A stretch of DNA of 64,000 bases from Exiguobacterium sp. s48 (GTDB taxonomy: Bacteria; Bacillota; Bacilli; Exiguobacteriales; Exiguobacteriaceae), in assembly GCF_018617395.1 (NCBI RefSeq), contig NZ_JACSKC010000004.1, positions 48,423-112,422 on the forward strand, given 5' to 3'. The translations under genes were made by a program, and so were the position numbers. Positions 16,893-25,379 of this stretch are shown here, piece by piece (within the stretch, counting starts at the first letter, position 1; every line of letters starts with the position of its first letter). Under the pieces are notes generated by a model. That model made no database searches. It was not told the DNA's origin and saw only the letters and a list, made by a program, of their open reading frames with translations.

Positions 16893-17630
16893 TTATTGAA
16901 TGAAGGAGGTGATGGCTTGACTATACTGCTGAAGGACTTTACTGAGCTGACGGTCCCGCTTTTTCGTCAATCGTGAACTTGGACCCGAGATGGCGAGCGC
17001 GGCGATGACATGACCGTCACGCATAATCGGGACAGCGATACAACGCAGTCCGATTTCGGCTTCTTCGTCATCCACTGCGTACCCTTGTTCATGAATGGCA
17101 CGAAGATGATAGGTCAACAACTGACGATCGACGAACGTGTGCGCCGTCTTTTGAACGAGTTCGAGTTCCGTCATGACACGCTGTAACGACGACTCGTCCA
17201 AGAAAGCGAGAATCGCTTTTCCGAGCGCGCTTTGATGCGCCGGCGAACGTTCTCCAACTTCCGTGTGACTTCGAATCGAGTGTGTTCCGTCCACGACTTG
17301 TGTGTTGACGACGTTTGTGCCATGCAAGATGGCGACATATACCGTTTCGCCAGTTTCTTCACTCAACTGTTGGAGCGGTGGCACGGTATACCAGTTCGTC
17401 ACCGTATCAATCGGTGCTTCGACCGATTCGAGCTTGTCACCGAGGCGATAGCCGTCTTCCGTCTTCTCCACATAGTTCAGTTGTTCGAGCGTATACAGGA
17501 GACGGAACGTCGTCGTCTTGTTGTAACCGGACGCTCGCATCAGCTCGGTCAGTGTCATCGATTCATTCACCCGAATCAAATCAATCAAATGTAGTCCTTT
17601 TTGCAGTGTGGTCACCATGTATGCTTCCAT
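16893..17630 (-). CDS. IclR-family transcriptional regulator
   Basis: A 245-aa regulator. N-terminal winged HTH (about 6-65) with MTLTELMRASGYNKTTTFRLLYTLEQLNYV, here noted as MTLTELMRASGYNKTTTFRL, then the IclR effector domain with SALGKAILAFL and the C-terminal AALAISGPSSRLT. GAGGTG precedes the ATG at 17630. First gene of the operon with the MFS pump and UPF0303 protein, and their likely regulator. IclR-type proteins respond to small organic acids or sugars; the ligand here cannot be read. Confidence 0.92.
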   Translation of the reverse strand: MEAYMVTTLQKGLHLIDLIRVNESMTLTELMRASGYNKTTTFRLLYTLEQLNYVEKTEDGYRLGDKLESVEAPIDTVTNWYTVPPLQQLSEETGETVYVAILHGTNVVNTQVVDGTHSIRSHTEVGERSPAHQSALGKAILAFLDESSLQRVMTELELVQKTAHTFVDRQLLTYHLRAIHEQGYAVDDEEAEIGLRCIAVPIMRDGHVIAALAISGPSSRLTKKRDRQLSKVLQQYSQAITSFIQ

Positions 17631-17713
17631 GTTGAATCACCTCATGTCGCTTATCATAAGCAGAATGTATTGTTACTTCAAAGATACCCAAAAAAGTTTC
17701 GATATATGAAACA

Positions 17714-17738
17714 AGCCTGTCACACTGAGTGACAGACT
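17714..17738. terminator. Probable terminator hairpin
   Basis: AGCCTGTCAC (17714-17723) pairs with GTGACAGACT (17729-17738) with one wobble, just past the end of the flavoprotein gene. The T-tract is weak (TTGTTTC on the - strand). Confidence 0.5.
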
Positions 17739-17741
17739 CGA

Positions 17742-18782
17742 TTAATCTTCTATGTTGAATTGTGTTACAATCCGCTCTGCCGAACGTAACGCCCCTTCAA
17801 TATGTCCCCCAAACTGCGCATCCGTCTCCGAACCAATCAAATGGAGACGGTCTCCGAGCTCGATTGGACCGTAAGCCGGGAATGCTGTGAGCGGCATGAG
17901 GTCGTCAGATGTCGCTGTCTCTGATTCTGCCGACCAGTCCATGTAGTGAAATCGCAAGAAGTCATTCGCTCTCGGACCATATAACTTCTCTAGTTGTTCG
18001 ATAACGCGCGTCTTCACTTGTCCTTCTCCCAACACTTCCCGTTCTCCCGGTGACAGACGGAAGAATCCAAACAGGGCACCTGATCCGTCCACCGGAGAAG
18101 CGTCATGAATCTCTTGGAGCGGACCGACCCAACTCATCCCAAAGCCAGACAGACCCTCTTCTCGCCAGAACGGTGTCTCGTATACGATGAGTGCCTTCGC
18201 CTGAGATGCCATCCACGTCGGAGTCGTTTTGAGCGCATTCCGTGTCGATTCTGATAATTCAGGTTCGATTGTCAACTTGGCGACAAGGCGTGGAGGAAGT
18301 GCGAGAATCACTTCATCCGTGTGATGCACCGCCCCATTTTGGAACGTCAATTGGACTCGGTCTGCCTGTCGGTCGATGGATGTGAGGCGATGCCCAATCC
18401 GAACGATGTCCTCGGGTAACTTTGCGTATAATGCTTCCACTAAACTCGTCATCCCGCCGACTACACGTTTCGATCGGACGATGCTTTCCTCCGGCAACAC
18501 GTGTCGTTCCGGGGCAGTCGTCGTCTGGCGTTCGAGCACCATTTGTCCTGTCGTATGTTGAAGGAATGACTCGAGTCCAAGTCTGTCTACAAGTTTAGAG
18601 ATGGTCTTCTCCGTATCCGGCCAATACCATGTCGGTCCGAGGTCATAACCATCCTTCGTGAAGATACGTCCTCCGACTCGGTCACGTGCTTCAAAGACTG
18701 TGACGTCATATCCTTTTTGTTGAAGTTGGAGTGCTGCATAAAGCCCGCTGACACCAGCTCCGATAATGGCGATTGATTTCAT
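17742..18782 (-). CDS. FAD-dependent amine oxidase-like flavoprotein
   Basis: A 346-aa flavoprotein of the monoamine oxidase/protoporphyrinogen oxidase superfamily. N-terminal dinucleotide motif [15 protein letters not shown] (about 6-20) with [13 protein letters not shown]-terminal FAD contact region [22 protein letters not shown], noted as [16 protein letters not shown]. It is shorter than classical monoamine oxidases (about 450-500 aa), having a reduced substrate domain. Single gene with its own promoter gap. The substrate is unknown; carotenoid-related roles are possible but unsupported here. Confidence 0.85.
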   Translation of the reverse strand: MKSIAIIGAGVSGLYAALQLQQKGYDVTVFEARDRVGGRIFTKDGYDLGPTWYWPDTEKTISKLVDRLGLESFLQHTTGQMVLERQTTTAPERHVLPEESIVRSKRVVGGMTSLVEALYAKLPEDIVRIGHRLTSIDRQADRVQLTFQNGAVHHTDEVILALPPRLVAKLTIEPELSESTRNALKTTPTWMASQAKALIVYETPFWREEGLSGFGMSWVGPLQEIHDASPVDGSGALFGFFRLSPGEREVLGEGQVKTRVIEQLEKLYGPRANDFLRFHYMDWSAESETATSDDLMPLTAFPAYGPIELGDRLHLIGSETDAQFGGHIEGALRSAERIVTQFNIED

Positions 18783-18864
18783 TGTAAATTCTCCTTTGTC
18801 GTCCGTCTCTCCTCGATTATACTGAGTTAGATGATTGGATCTGTTCTAGAAAGGACGACATCAA

Positions 18865-19149
18865 TTGAAAAATATGTTCTATTATCTCTTCTTCCCTTAT
18901 ATCGTATTGATGCGCATCCTGTACCGATTTATTCGGACAGAAAATGGGATGACTTGGGCGATGTGTCTCGTTTCACACTCTATATGGTTTCTATTTTTAT
19001 TCGATTTCATTCAATGGCCGATTTTAGTCGAGTCTGTGATCGTTCTTTACGTAACGAGCGCTCTATACACGCCCCAACTCTACTTTGAGACGGACGTACA
19101 GCGAAGACGACCAAACGGGTATATCCCAATCGAAGAACGACATCGTTAA
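18865..19149 (+). CDS. Small membrane protein, 94 aa
   Basis: Unrecognised protein with hydrophobic stretches at about 4-20, 31-48 and 51-72 and a charged, arginine-rich tail (DVQRRRPNGYIPIEERHR). The start is a TTG at 18865 after AAAGGA with nine-base spacing, or an ATG three codons later. Its last four bases overlap the convergent nucleotidyltransferase gene. Codon use is like the neighbours. Probably real; function unknown. Confidence 0.6.
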   Translation: MKNMFYYLFFPYIVLMRILYRFIRTENGMTWAMCLVSHSIWFLFLFDFIQWPILVESVIVLYVTSALYTPQLYFETDVQRRRPNGYIPIEERHR

Positions 19150-19889
19150 GTCCAATCTATTCCATTCAAATAGTCCAGAAGCTGTTGATTCGTAATGTCA
19201 TCTTGTCTCAACAGCGTTTCCCCCTGCTTTACTCGCCGATCTTCCAGGAAATAAAGTTTTAGAATCGCCAAGCATTCTTCTACGGTCGTCGCAAAACTTT
19301 GGTCCTTCACATTGATCGTCAAATACCAACCTCGGATGACGCGCTTCACGATGGAGCGCTTCTCCAGATGTGACATCTGTCCCCAAAACAATTTCGACTC
19401 GGCTATTTCAATCAAAGAAATCAAGTCCTGGTTCAACGCCTCACTTACACGAGCATCCGGCTTCATGCGTGGGAATCGAGTCGAGACATCTTCCCCGTCC
19501 ACACACGTACAGAGATGTCGTAACCAAAAGCCCCATTCAAAACGGTTCGCCGGATTCAGTGCCACATCCAGACGCCCGATGTCATAATCGATTTTGATGA
19601 CTTCCGGATGCTCCATTAGCAATCGCTCCGTCTGCTCCACCAATTCCGTCGCATCGACATCCTCATGCACGAGCACCGTCAAATCGAGATCTGATTGTCC
19701 AGCAACGGCCGTCCCGCGCCCGATGCTTCCATAAAGGTATATGCTGTGTAGCTGTTCATCGAATGCTTCTTTCACCAACTCGATTGCTTTAAAAAGAACG
19801 GTTTCAAAGTCAGGCTGTATATGACGGATGGACGTCTGGTTGATGACATAACCCGCATCGTCCGTACCAAGTCGGGTCGGCTTGTTCAT
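19146..19889 (-). CDS. Nucleotidyltransferase, aminoglycoside adenylyltransferase-like
   Basis: A 247-aa protein of the DNA polymerase beta-like nucleotidyltransferase superfamily. The catalytic motif is YGSIGRGTAVAGQSDLDL (about 53-70): G-S followed by metal-binding D67 and D69, with a third acidic residue around D108 (GRLDVAL). A helical C-terminal domain follows, as in AadA/ANT enzymes. It may modify a drug or small molecule, but orphan relatives are common and resistance should not be assumed. It overlaps the DUF3841-like gene by four bases, suggesting co-translation. Confidence 0.8.
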   Translation of the reverse strand: MNKPTRLGTDDAGYVINQTSIRHIQPDFETVLFKAIELVKEAFDEQLHSIYLYGSIGRGTAVAGQSDLDLTVLVHEDVDATELVEQTERLLMEHPEVIKIDYDIGRLDVALNPANRFEWGFWLRHLCTCVDGEDVSTRFPRMKPDARVSEALNQDLISLIEIAESKLFWGQMSHLEKRSIVKRVIRGWYLTINVKDQSFATTVEECLAILKLYFLEDRRVKQGETLLRQDDITNQQLLDYLNGIDWT

Positions 19890-20422
19890 GACACACCTTT
19901 TTCGACGAACGATTGGACATCAAGCACTTGGTGAAGATGAATCTGGTCGACGATATAGTAATATTTCGTATTCGTTTCAGGATATTCCTCAACGATTGCT
20001 TCGCACCATTCACGGTCGAACATCTTCTCCCACGATGTACGAAGCTCTTCCTCGCTCTCTGCTTCACGGTCTTCAAAAGAAAGGAACCATCGATTTAAGG
20101 CGAACACCCAATACCCTGCTTCCAGTTCTAACACGGCCTCATCAGGTAGCTCGACGGTCAATACGACACCCGGCTCCCCAACCTCTAAAAACCCACCACG
20201 CGCGACATTTGGTGGGGTATCACTAAGCCAAACGGGATCATTCCCATTCAGTAATCGTTTCGTGCGCTTCTCATATTGGTCAGCCAGCCAATCGTAGGCA
20301 GATCGATGATTGGCATCTTCCTCATCTTTAAGCATACCGTAGTTCGGGTCACCGAATAAAAAGCCACTCTTCTTAGTGGCTTCCCACGCACCTGCATGTT
20401 GATATGTATAATAAATTGCCAT
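19886..20422 (-). CDS. DUF3841-like protein A
   Basis: A 178-aa soluble protein. From memory of the family, DUF3841 proteins start with Y-Y/W-T-Q-x(4)-W and have A-Y-D-W-x(3)-Q-x(2)-K-R followed by P-x-W; here these are YYTYQHAGAWE, AYDWLADQYEKR and NDPVWL. Late in the protein are SWEKMFDREWCEA and QIHLHQVLDVQSF. A paralogue with the same blocks is at 20800. It is coupled to the nucleotidyltransferase by a four-base overlap. GAAAGGAG precedes the ATG. Function unknown. Confidence 0.75.
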   Translation of the reverse strand: MAIYYTYQHAGAWEATKKSGFLFGDPNYGMLKDEEDANHRSAYDWLADQYEKRTKRLLNGNDPVWLSDTPPNVARGGFLEVGEPGVVLTVELPDEAVLELEAGYWVFALNRWFLSFEDREAESEEELRTSWEKMFDREWCEAIVEEYPETNTKYYYIVDQIHLHQVLDVQSFVEKGVS

Positions 20423-20549
20423 TCAATCGACTCCTTTCAAGTCTCTGTATTCAGTGTAACGAGAATATAGGATACAATGCCAGTGACAGTCTTTTAATCT
20501 GGATGTATTTGGAAGTATAATGAAGACGTAGAAAGGGAGGCATGTCTAT

Positions 20550-20774
20550 ATGAACGTCATCATGGTTTCATTATTCGGACTCATCTTCACGATTTTGCCA
20601 ATCGCCGTACTAATCATCGGTATGTTGTGGATTCGTAATGTCGTCGTACGCTCTGAGAAACGGGCTGACGAGCAACTCTTTATGGAACGTGAACGCTCGA
20701 AACAGATACAAGTATTGATCGAACGTCTCGACCACATCGAACAACAATTAGATTCGAACGCAAAACGCAGCTGA
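20550..20774 (+). CDS. Small membrane-anchored coiled-coil protein, 74 aa
   Basis: One N-terminal membrane helix (about 5-28) followed by a highly charged helix (about 30-70) with heptad-like spacing (KQIQVLIERLDHIEQQLD), probably a cytoplasmic coiled coil. AAAGGGAGG lies upstream of the ATG, and the terminator hairpin includes the stop codon. Its layout resembles LapA-like or phage-shock-type small anchors, but I do not recognise it. Convincing as a gene from its signals. Confidence 0.75.
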   Translation: MNVIMVSLFGLIFTILPIAVLIIGMLWIRNVVVRSEKRADEQLFMERERSKQIQVLIERLDHIEQQLDSNAKRS

Positions 20775-20792
20775 CTTAAGTTAGCTGCGTTT
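20764..20792. terminator. Bidirectional terminator
   Basis: ACGCAGCT-gACTTAAGTt-AGCTGCGT hairpin between convergent genes, including the stop codon of the 74-aa protein, followed by TTTCGTCT. Confidence 0.75.
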
Positions 20793-20799
20793 CGTCTGA

Positions 20800-21435
20800 T
20801 CACACTTCCCATTCAAACGGTTTAGATCGAATGAGTCCGAGCTTATGCCCGATTCGCCATCCAATCCCTCTCACTCGGTCTAATAAACTATCGCCTCGAC
20901 CGATAAAAGGCATAACGGCTCGAACTTGAGTTAAATCAATTCGGTGGATGACGTGTTGATATACCAATTCGACATTAGGTTGGTCCGCGACAGACGCTTC
21001 GCACCATGCTTTGTCAAAGATACGTTCCCACGATTGACGCACGAACCGTTCGTCCGGTTCGTCTTCTCGGTCATACTCTTCTAACGTCTCATACAATGGA
21101 AAGTTACTAAGCACATGATGCCAATACGAAAACTCGGATGCCAACACTTCTTCATCGGGTATCTCAACAGTCAAGACGACACCTCGGTTCCCCTCACCAA
21201 TATGTCCACCCCGTCCCAAATCGGGAAACTCGTCCCAACACCAGATCGGATAGTTCCCATTCAATGAGATACCGATACGCTTCTCGTATTGTTCTACCAT
21301 CCAATCATAGGCAGGCTTGAACTCTTCCAACCCGTCTTCACTGAACAACGCATATTCTCCACTCGCTTCAAGATATCCTTTCCTCAAAGCTTGTCGCCAT
21401 GCTTCTTCTCGTTGATGTGTGTAGTAGATGCCCAT
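20800..21435 (-). CDS. DUF3841-like protein B
   Basis: A 211-aa paralogue of the protein at 19886, sharing YYTHQREEAWR, AYDWMVEQYEKRIG, YPIWCWDEFPD, GGHIGEGNRGVVLTVEIPDEE and SWERIFDKAWCEA. It has an extra basic C-terminal tail of about 35 residues (DRVRGIGWRIGHKLG). I start it at the ATG 21435 because its N-terminus MGIYYTHQ then aligns with MAIYYTYQ of the paralogue and GAAAGG lies just upstream. It is separated from its paralogue by the 74-aa gene on the opposite strand, so they are probably transcribed separately. Function unknown. Confidence 0.75.
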   Translation of the reverse strand: MGIYYTHQREEAWRQALRKGYLEASGEYALFSEDGLEEFKPAYDWMVEQYEKRIGISLNGNYPIWCWDEFPDLGRGGHIGEGNRGVVLTVEIPDEEVLASEFSYWHHVLSNFPLYETLEEYDREDEPDERFVRQSWERIFDKAWCEASVADQPNVELVYQHVIHRIDLTQVRAVMPFIGRGDSLLDRVRGIGWRIGHKLGLIRSKPFEWEV

Positions 21436-21520
21436 ACCTTTCAATCCTTTCATCGTTACTCGTCTGCTAGTTTAAAAGATTTCAGCAGAAGAGCTACGAT
21501 AAAAAAATAACCAGGTTATA

Positions 21521-21943
21521 TTATATGATGGGTCTGAATGATACGGTTGAAGATAGATTTATCAAAGATGAGGGACGACCGTATTCCATCGACTCATCGA
21601 TGAACGTCTCTAATGTGCGTACATTCTCCGTCACGACTTTGACGAGGTAACTATACTGCCCGGCTAAGCGATGACATTCGATCACAGACGACTGTTGACG
21701 ACAAAATTCACGGAACGCCTCACAACGATGTGTGTCGTAAAGAATAAAGGCAGTCACGTGTTTGTCCATCTTTTCGGGGTCAATGACGGCCCGATAGCCA
21801 ATGATGACTCCGCGTTCTTCAAGTCGCTTTACCCGTTCGGTCGCAGCAGGCGTAGACAATCTAATCTGTCGTCCTAATTCAGTCATCGAGATTCGGGCTT
21901 GTTGTTGCATCAATTCAAGAATATGGCGGTCTATTTCATCCAT
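21521..21943 (-). CDS. Lrp/AsnC-family transcriptional regulator
   Basis: A 140-aa regulator: N-terminal HTH (about 1-60) starting MDEIDRHILELMQQQARISM with LSTPAATERVKRLEERGVI, then the RAM ligand domain with HRLAGQYSYLVKV. The ATG at 21943 follows GAAAGGTG; the reading from 21961 lacks a ribosome site. It is divergent from the isochorismatase-family gene across about 145 bases, which suggests it controls that gene. Ligands of this family are usually amino acids. Confidence 0.92.
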   Translation of the reverse strand: MDEIDRHILELMQQQARISMTELGRQIRLSTPAATERVKRLEERGVIIGYRAVIDPEKMDKHVTAFILYDTHRCEAFREFCRQQSSVIECHRLAGQYSYLVKVVTENVRTLETFIDESMEYGRPSSLINLSSTVSFRPII

Positions 21944-22087
21944 TTGGCATTCACCTTTCAAAATAAAGTGAAACGGTACATAATCCGTTCTTTCTTAAGT
22001 CATTCGCTGAAACTTCCGTCAAACCTCTATGTATCTGTATTCCTCCGTTGCATACACTTGAAGTAACCAATTCAAGGGGGAATCAAG

Positions 22088-22669
22088 ATGCAAACACCAG
22101 TCGTTCCATTACTCATCATCGATGTCCAACAAGCCTTTCACGATCCAAGCTGGGGCAACCGTAATAATCCACAATGTGAAGAGAATATCGCACGGTTGAT
22201 TGAAGCTTGGGAAAATCAAAATCAACCAATCATCTACATCCAACATGTCACGAACGTTCCAACCTCACTCTTCTATTTCAAAAAAGACGGTCATTTGTTC
22301 CAAGACTTCATTCAACCTCGTGAACAAGATATCATCCTAACGAAACAGGTGAATAGCGCCTTCATCGGAACGGATTTACAAGAGCGACTCGAAGCACTTG
22401 GTGTGACACAGATCGTCATCACCGGATTGATCACGAACCATTGTGTCGAGACGACCGCACGGATGGCAGGAAACTTAGGATTCAATCCAATCGTCGTCTC
22501 CGACGCGACGGCAACCTTCGACCGTCAATCAATCAGCGGGACATGGATCCCCGCAGCGGTCATCCATGATGTGTCGCTCGCTAGTCTAAATGAAGAATTT
22601 GCATCGATTCAAACGACAAATGAAGTCATGAAAAATGTATTACAAAAAGAAGTACAGTCCTTCTCATGA
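22088..22669 (+). CDS. Isochorismatase-family cysteine hydrolase
   Basis: A 193-aa enzyme with the catalytic triad of the family: D12 in LLIIDVQQAF, K86 in ILTKQVNSAF and C119 in ITGLITNHCVETTAR. Relatives include nicotinamidases and carbamoyl hydrolases; the sequence alone does not settle the substrate, and the size fits a general cysteine hydrolase of the YecD/YrdC-like group. AAGGGGG precedes the ATG. A perfect terminator follows. It is divergent from an Lrp-type regulator. Confidence 0.88.
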   Translation: MQTPVVPLLIIDVQQAFHDPSWGNRNNPQCEENIARLIEAWENQNQPIIYIQHVTNVPTSLFYFKKDGHLFQDFIQPREQDIILTKQVNSAFIGTDLQERLEALGVTQIVITGLITNHCVETTARMAGNLGFNPIVVSDATATFDRQSISGTWIPAAVIHDVSLASLNEEFASIQTTNEVMKNVLQKEVQSFS

Positions 22670-22680
22670 AGGCTGTACTT
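22650..22680 (+). terminator. Rho-independent terminator
   Basis: AAGTACAGTCCTTC (22650-22663) pairs with GAAGGCTGTACTT (22668-22680), then CTTTG. The stop codon of the hydrolase lies in the loop. Confidence 0.75.
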
Positions 22681-22835
22681 CTTTGATGTCATCTGAAGCG
22701 CATAAAGCGAACGCCTCAGGTATTCTTATCGATGTCGTGTAAAACAAATCAGAGGGCGGTCTACGTATAGAAGGTTATATGTCGTTCAAGTAATGACGCA
22801 TGACTTTCTTCTATTCCAATATGTTTCGAGTGCTT

Positions 22836-23306
22836 TCAATCAAAATGACCGACTTTCCCCCGACTGTATAATCGGTGGGTCACATGAGACGCATCGACTT
22901 GCTTCAATTTGCGGTCAAGATTCGAGGATGCAACGATTCCAAATAAAACGAGACTACAAGCCAACAGCAATCCCGAAGTGTACCCTTCTCTAAACAAAAT
23001 CATCATACTCAATAATGTAAATAGTACAATCATTCCAAAACCTATCGCACACTCATACCAGACGAGCCGTCGATATCGTACACTTTTGTTAAATGTCAAA
23101 AGAACATTCGTCCGAGTTACAAGCTTGATACACGCCGTGACAGGAAATAAGATGATGAACCAAGTCATTTCAGCTAACCGTTGATCATCGTTCCAGTAAA
23201 ACAGAGCACCACTGAAGACAATCAAGAGCCCTACTTGAATTGCAAGACGGGTCGAGCGTTTTGCAGATACGTACATATGATTGAAGCGTTGTTTCGTTTC
23301 ACTCAT
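22836..23306 (-). CDS. Small four-helix membrane protein, family member 8
   Basis: A 156-aa member located about 8 kb from the others. N-terminus MSETKQRFNHMYVSAKRS; two helices; middle VLLTFNKSVRYRRLVWYE, nearly identical in pattern to members 3 and 5; two helices; tail NLDRKLKQVDASHVTHRLY. The start follows GAGGTGAG. A 65-aa two-helix protein lies nine bases upstream on the same strand. Together they end an operon starting with a MazG-like gene. Confidence 0.85.
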   Translation of the reverse strand: MSETKQRFNHMYVSAKRSTRLAIQVGLLIVFSGALFYWNDDQRLAEMTWFIILFPVTACIKLVTRTNVLLTFNKSVRYRRLVWYECAIGFGMIVLFTLLSMMILFREGYTSGLLLACSLVLFGIVASSNLDRKLKQVDASHVTHRLYSRGKVGHFD

Positions 23307-23315
23307 CCACTCACC

Positions 23316-23513
23316 TCACGACATGACTTTTCGTTTCATCTGTTTCCAGTGTACAAACGCATTCGCAAACCAGATGATCGTCAACAGCGGAAACATGACG
23401 TTCATCCAGTTCGAACGTTCTATGTAGAACAAAGGAATCGCAAGAAAGAGAGCCAAACTCAATATACCTGCTCCAAGATACATGAAAAATAGTAATCGGT
23501 GATTCGATTTCAT
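23316..23513 (-). CDS. Small two-helix membrane protein, 65 aa
   Basis: Two hydrophobic helices (about 8-28 and 35-52) and a basic end HWKQMKRK. The layout resembles the N-terminal half of the four-helix family next door (two helices then W-x-K-x-K), so it may be a half-size relative; the resemblance is loose. Its ATG overlaps the stop of the MazG-like gene (ATGA), and GAGGATT gives a ribosome site. Confidence 0.65.
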   Translation of the reverse strand: MKSNHRLLFFMYLGAGILSLALFLAIPLFYIERSNWMNVMFPLLTIIWFANAFVHWKQMKRKVMS

Positions 23514-23830
23514 CGTGAATCCTCTGTATTCAAAACCGGATACTTCACTGCGTTTTTCTCGAGCTTGTCTTCAATTGCTTTCGAGACATCGATTCCAGCA
23601 GCGTGAGCGAACGTCAATGCGTAAATCAACACGTCAGCAAGCTCCTCTTCCATCTCCATCTTTTTCGTCTCAAGCGCTTCTTCACTCGACACCCATTGGA
23701 ATACCTCAAGGAGCTCACTCGCCTCAAGTGATAACGATAACGCCAAGTCTTTCGGGTTATGATGGAACGCCCAGTCGCGCTCATCTCGGAATTTAATGAC
23801 CTCGTCCATTAATCGTTGTACTTCGTTCAT
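23510..23830 (-). CDS. MazG-like nucleotide pyrophosphohydrolase
   Basis: A 106-aa all-helical protein with the MazG/dCTPase-like metal motif: LSLEASELLEVFQW (E-x-x-E) followed by EEELADVLIYALTFA (E-x-x-D). These enzymes hydrolyse (d)NTPs to monophosphates, cleaning non-canonical nucleotides. The ATG at 23830 is preceded by GTGGAG; a longer reading from 23854 is possible. It overlaps the preceding gene's region closely and the next gene by four bases, forming a small operon. Confidence 0.85.
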   Translation of the reverse strand: MNEVQRLMDEVIKFRDERDWAFHHNPKDLALSLSLEASELLEVFQWVSSEEALETKKMEMEEELADVLIYALTFAHAAGIDVSKAIEDKLEKNAVKYPVLNTEDSR

Positions 23831-23843
23831 ATACTCCACATCC

Positions 23844-24221
23844 TCACTTTTCATATTTAATCATGTTCCCCACAGTAAAAACTCCACGTCTTACATACTC
23901 TTGAATCAATCGAACGGAAATCTCTTCTGATAACTCCTCTAATTCAAGCACTTGTTTCAATTCTTCATGAAATGAAATCAGCGTTGGTATTTTGTTTTCA
24001 AACTTATACGCCTTTTCGAGACGAATCAGAAAAAATGAAACGTCATGTCTCTTTCCGACTGGTAAATCATGCTTTAATAAGACATATTCTAATTCAGTTT
24101 TTAACTGATTATGTAGTATTGAATCTTGCTCAATCACTCGAAGTAGAAGGGATTGAAGCATTTCAACTTGAGATTCTAACTCGAACACGCGTGTCTGCAT
24201 CTCTTCGAATTGCTTATCCAT
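23844..24221 (-). CDS. Hypothetical helical protein, 125 aa (perhaps DUF1878/YhaI-like)
   Basis: All-helical protein with an N-terminal coiled coil (about 1-40, FELESQVEMLQSLLLRVIEQ) and a helical remainder rich in Leu/Glu. Its layout recalls Bacillus YhaI (DUF1878), but that is a weak, remembered similarity. The start at ATG 24221 is about ten bases after GGGAG; GTG 24242 is an alternative. First gene of the operon with MazG-like, the 65-aa protein and family member 8. Divergent from the LytTR fusion gene. Confidence 0.6.
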   Translation of the reverse strand: MDKQFEEMQTRVFELESQVEMLQSLLLRVIEQDSILHNQLKTELEYVLLKHDLPVGKRHDVSFFLIRLEKAYKFENKIPTLISFHEELKQVLELEELSEEISVRLIQEYVRRGVFTVGNMIKYEK

Positions 24222-24323
24222 TAAATGAGTCACTCCCTTCACTAATTCGTCATGTATCTTATTTTACCAAAAGATGTAACTTTCATGTGTAATCATCTTC
24301 CTCTTAAGCCCTTCTCTGTAAAA

Positions 24324-24332
24324 TGTTATACT
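24324..24332 (+). promoter_or_regulatory. Extended -10 promoter of the ABC-LytTR gene
   Basis: TGTTATACT is a perfect extended -10 (TG-n-TATACT) about 24 bases upstream of the GTG start, giving a very short leader. No good -35 is seen, as expected for extended -10 promoters. Confidence 0.5.
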
Positions 24333-24355
24333 CCAACTAAAAAGGGAGGGATTTG

Positions 24356-25336
24356 GTGCTTACTTTCCAAAACGTCTCGGTGCGCCAACAAGACACACTC
24401 ATTCTCGAAAACATTTCATTTACGATTCAACCAGGTGAGTTAGCGGCTGTCCACTGTGGCTTCATTTCCCGAGAAATCATCTTCGGTCTCATCAGTCAGG
24501 AAATCACGACTTATACCGGGAACATCGACCACCCTTCAACACTATCCCTCTTCTCCATACGGGACGGTTTATACGAGCGACTCACCATCGAGGAGTATTT
24601 ACGCTTTACCAAGCGCCTATATGATTCAACTGACTCGGTCGACTCGGTGATGCAGCAACTCCAACTCACGACTTACCGCAAGCACCGCCTCCACCGTCTT
24701 AATCGCTCTCTTGTCAGACGCACGCAGTACGCCGCGCTGCTTCTCCAGGATCGTGACCTGTATGTGTTTGAAGAACCTGACCAAGACGTGGACCAAGAGA
24801 CACGCCATCTTTTACGCGATGCGTTACAGACATTGACGTCAAGACAAAAAGCCGTCCTCGTGTTGACGAGCAACATGGAGAGTGCACTCTTCATGACATC
24901 GACCATTTATCGGATTGACCATCGTCACTTGCGCCTGTTAGATGTGGAACCGGAAGAAGCGGATGAGACAGACATCTCATCTGAGGTCATCCATGTCCGT
25001 TTCGAGAAAATCCCGACGAAAGTGAATGAAAAAATCATTTTACTCGATCCTCCTGAAATCGACTTCATCGAAAGTCAGGACGGACAGTCGATTCTACATA
25101 GTCAATCGGATCAGTTCCCGAGCGTCTTCACGATGAACGAGCTCGAGACGCGTTTGACTCCGTACGGTTTCTTCCGTTGCCATCGGTCATATCTCGTAAA
25201 CTTACAACGTGTCCGCGAAGTCATCACCTATACGAAAAATAGCTTCAGTCTCGTCTTGGATGATTCAGAGAAGACGACAATTCCGTTATCCAAGACAAAA
25301 ATGGCAGAATTGAAGACGATGATGGGGCTCAAATAG
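24356..25336 (+). CDS. ATPase-dead ABC domain fused to a LytTR DNA-binding domain
   Basis: A 326-aa fusion. Residues about 1-200 follow the ABC ATPase fold (LTFQNVSVRQQDTLILENIS at the start), but the Walker A loop is VHCGFISREIIFG instead of G-x-x-G-x-G-K-S/T, and the signature is degenerate (LNRSLVRRTQYAAL); only a Walker B-like LYVFEEPDQDVD remains. Residues about 225-326 are a LytTR domain with IDFIESQDGQSILHS and RCHRSYLVNLQRVREV. It is therefore probably a transcription factor that binds exporter parts rather than an ATPase. GTG at 24356 follows GGGAGG. It precedes an intact ABC exporter and likely controls it. Confidence 0.88.
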   Translation: MLTFQNVSVRQQDTLILENISFTIQPGELAAVHCGFISREIIFGLISQEITTYTGNIDHPSTLSLFSIRDGLYERLTIEEYLRFTKRLYDSTDSVDSVMQQLQLTTYRKHRLHRLNRSLVRRTQYAALLLQDRDLYVFEEPDQDVDQETRHLLRDALQTLTSRQKAVLVLTSNMESALFMTSTIYRIDHRHLRLLDVEPEEADETDISSEVIHVRFEKIPTKVNEKIILLDPPEIDFIESQDGQSILHSQSDQFPSVFTMNELETRLTPYGFFRCHRSYLVNLQRVREVITYTKNSFSLVLDDSEKTTIPLSKTKMAELKTMMGLK

Positions 25337-25379
25337 TCTCCATTCACACTTCTATTCGCTTCGTTCAACTCATGATAAG

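Noticed and set aside
19146..19889. Nucleotidyltransferase as a confirmed aminoglycoside-resistance gene
   Set aside because: The catalytic motif is present, but orphan relatives are common and no substrate-determining features can be read from sequence.
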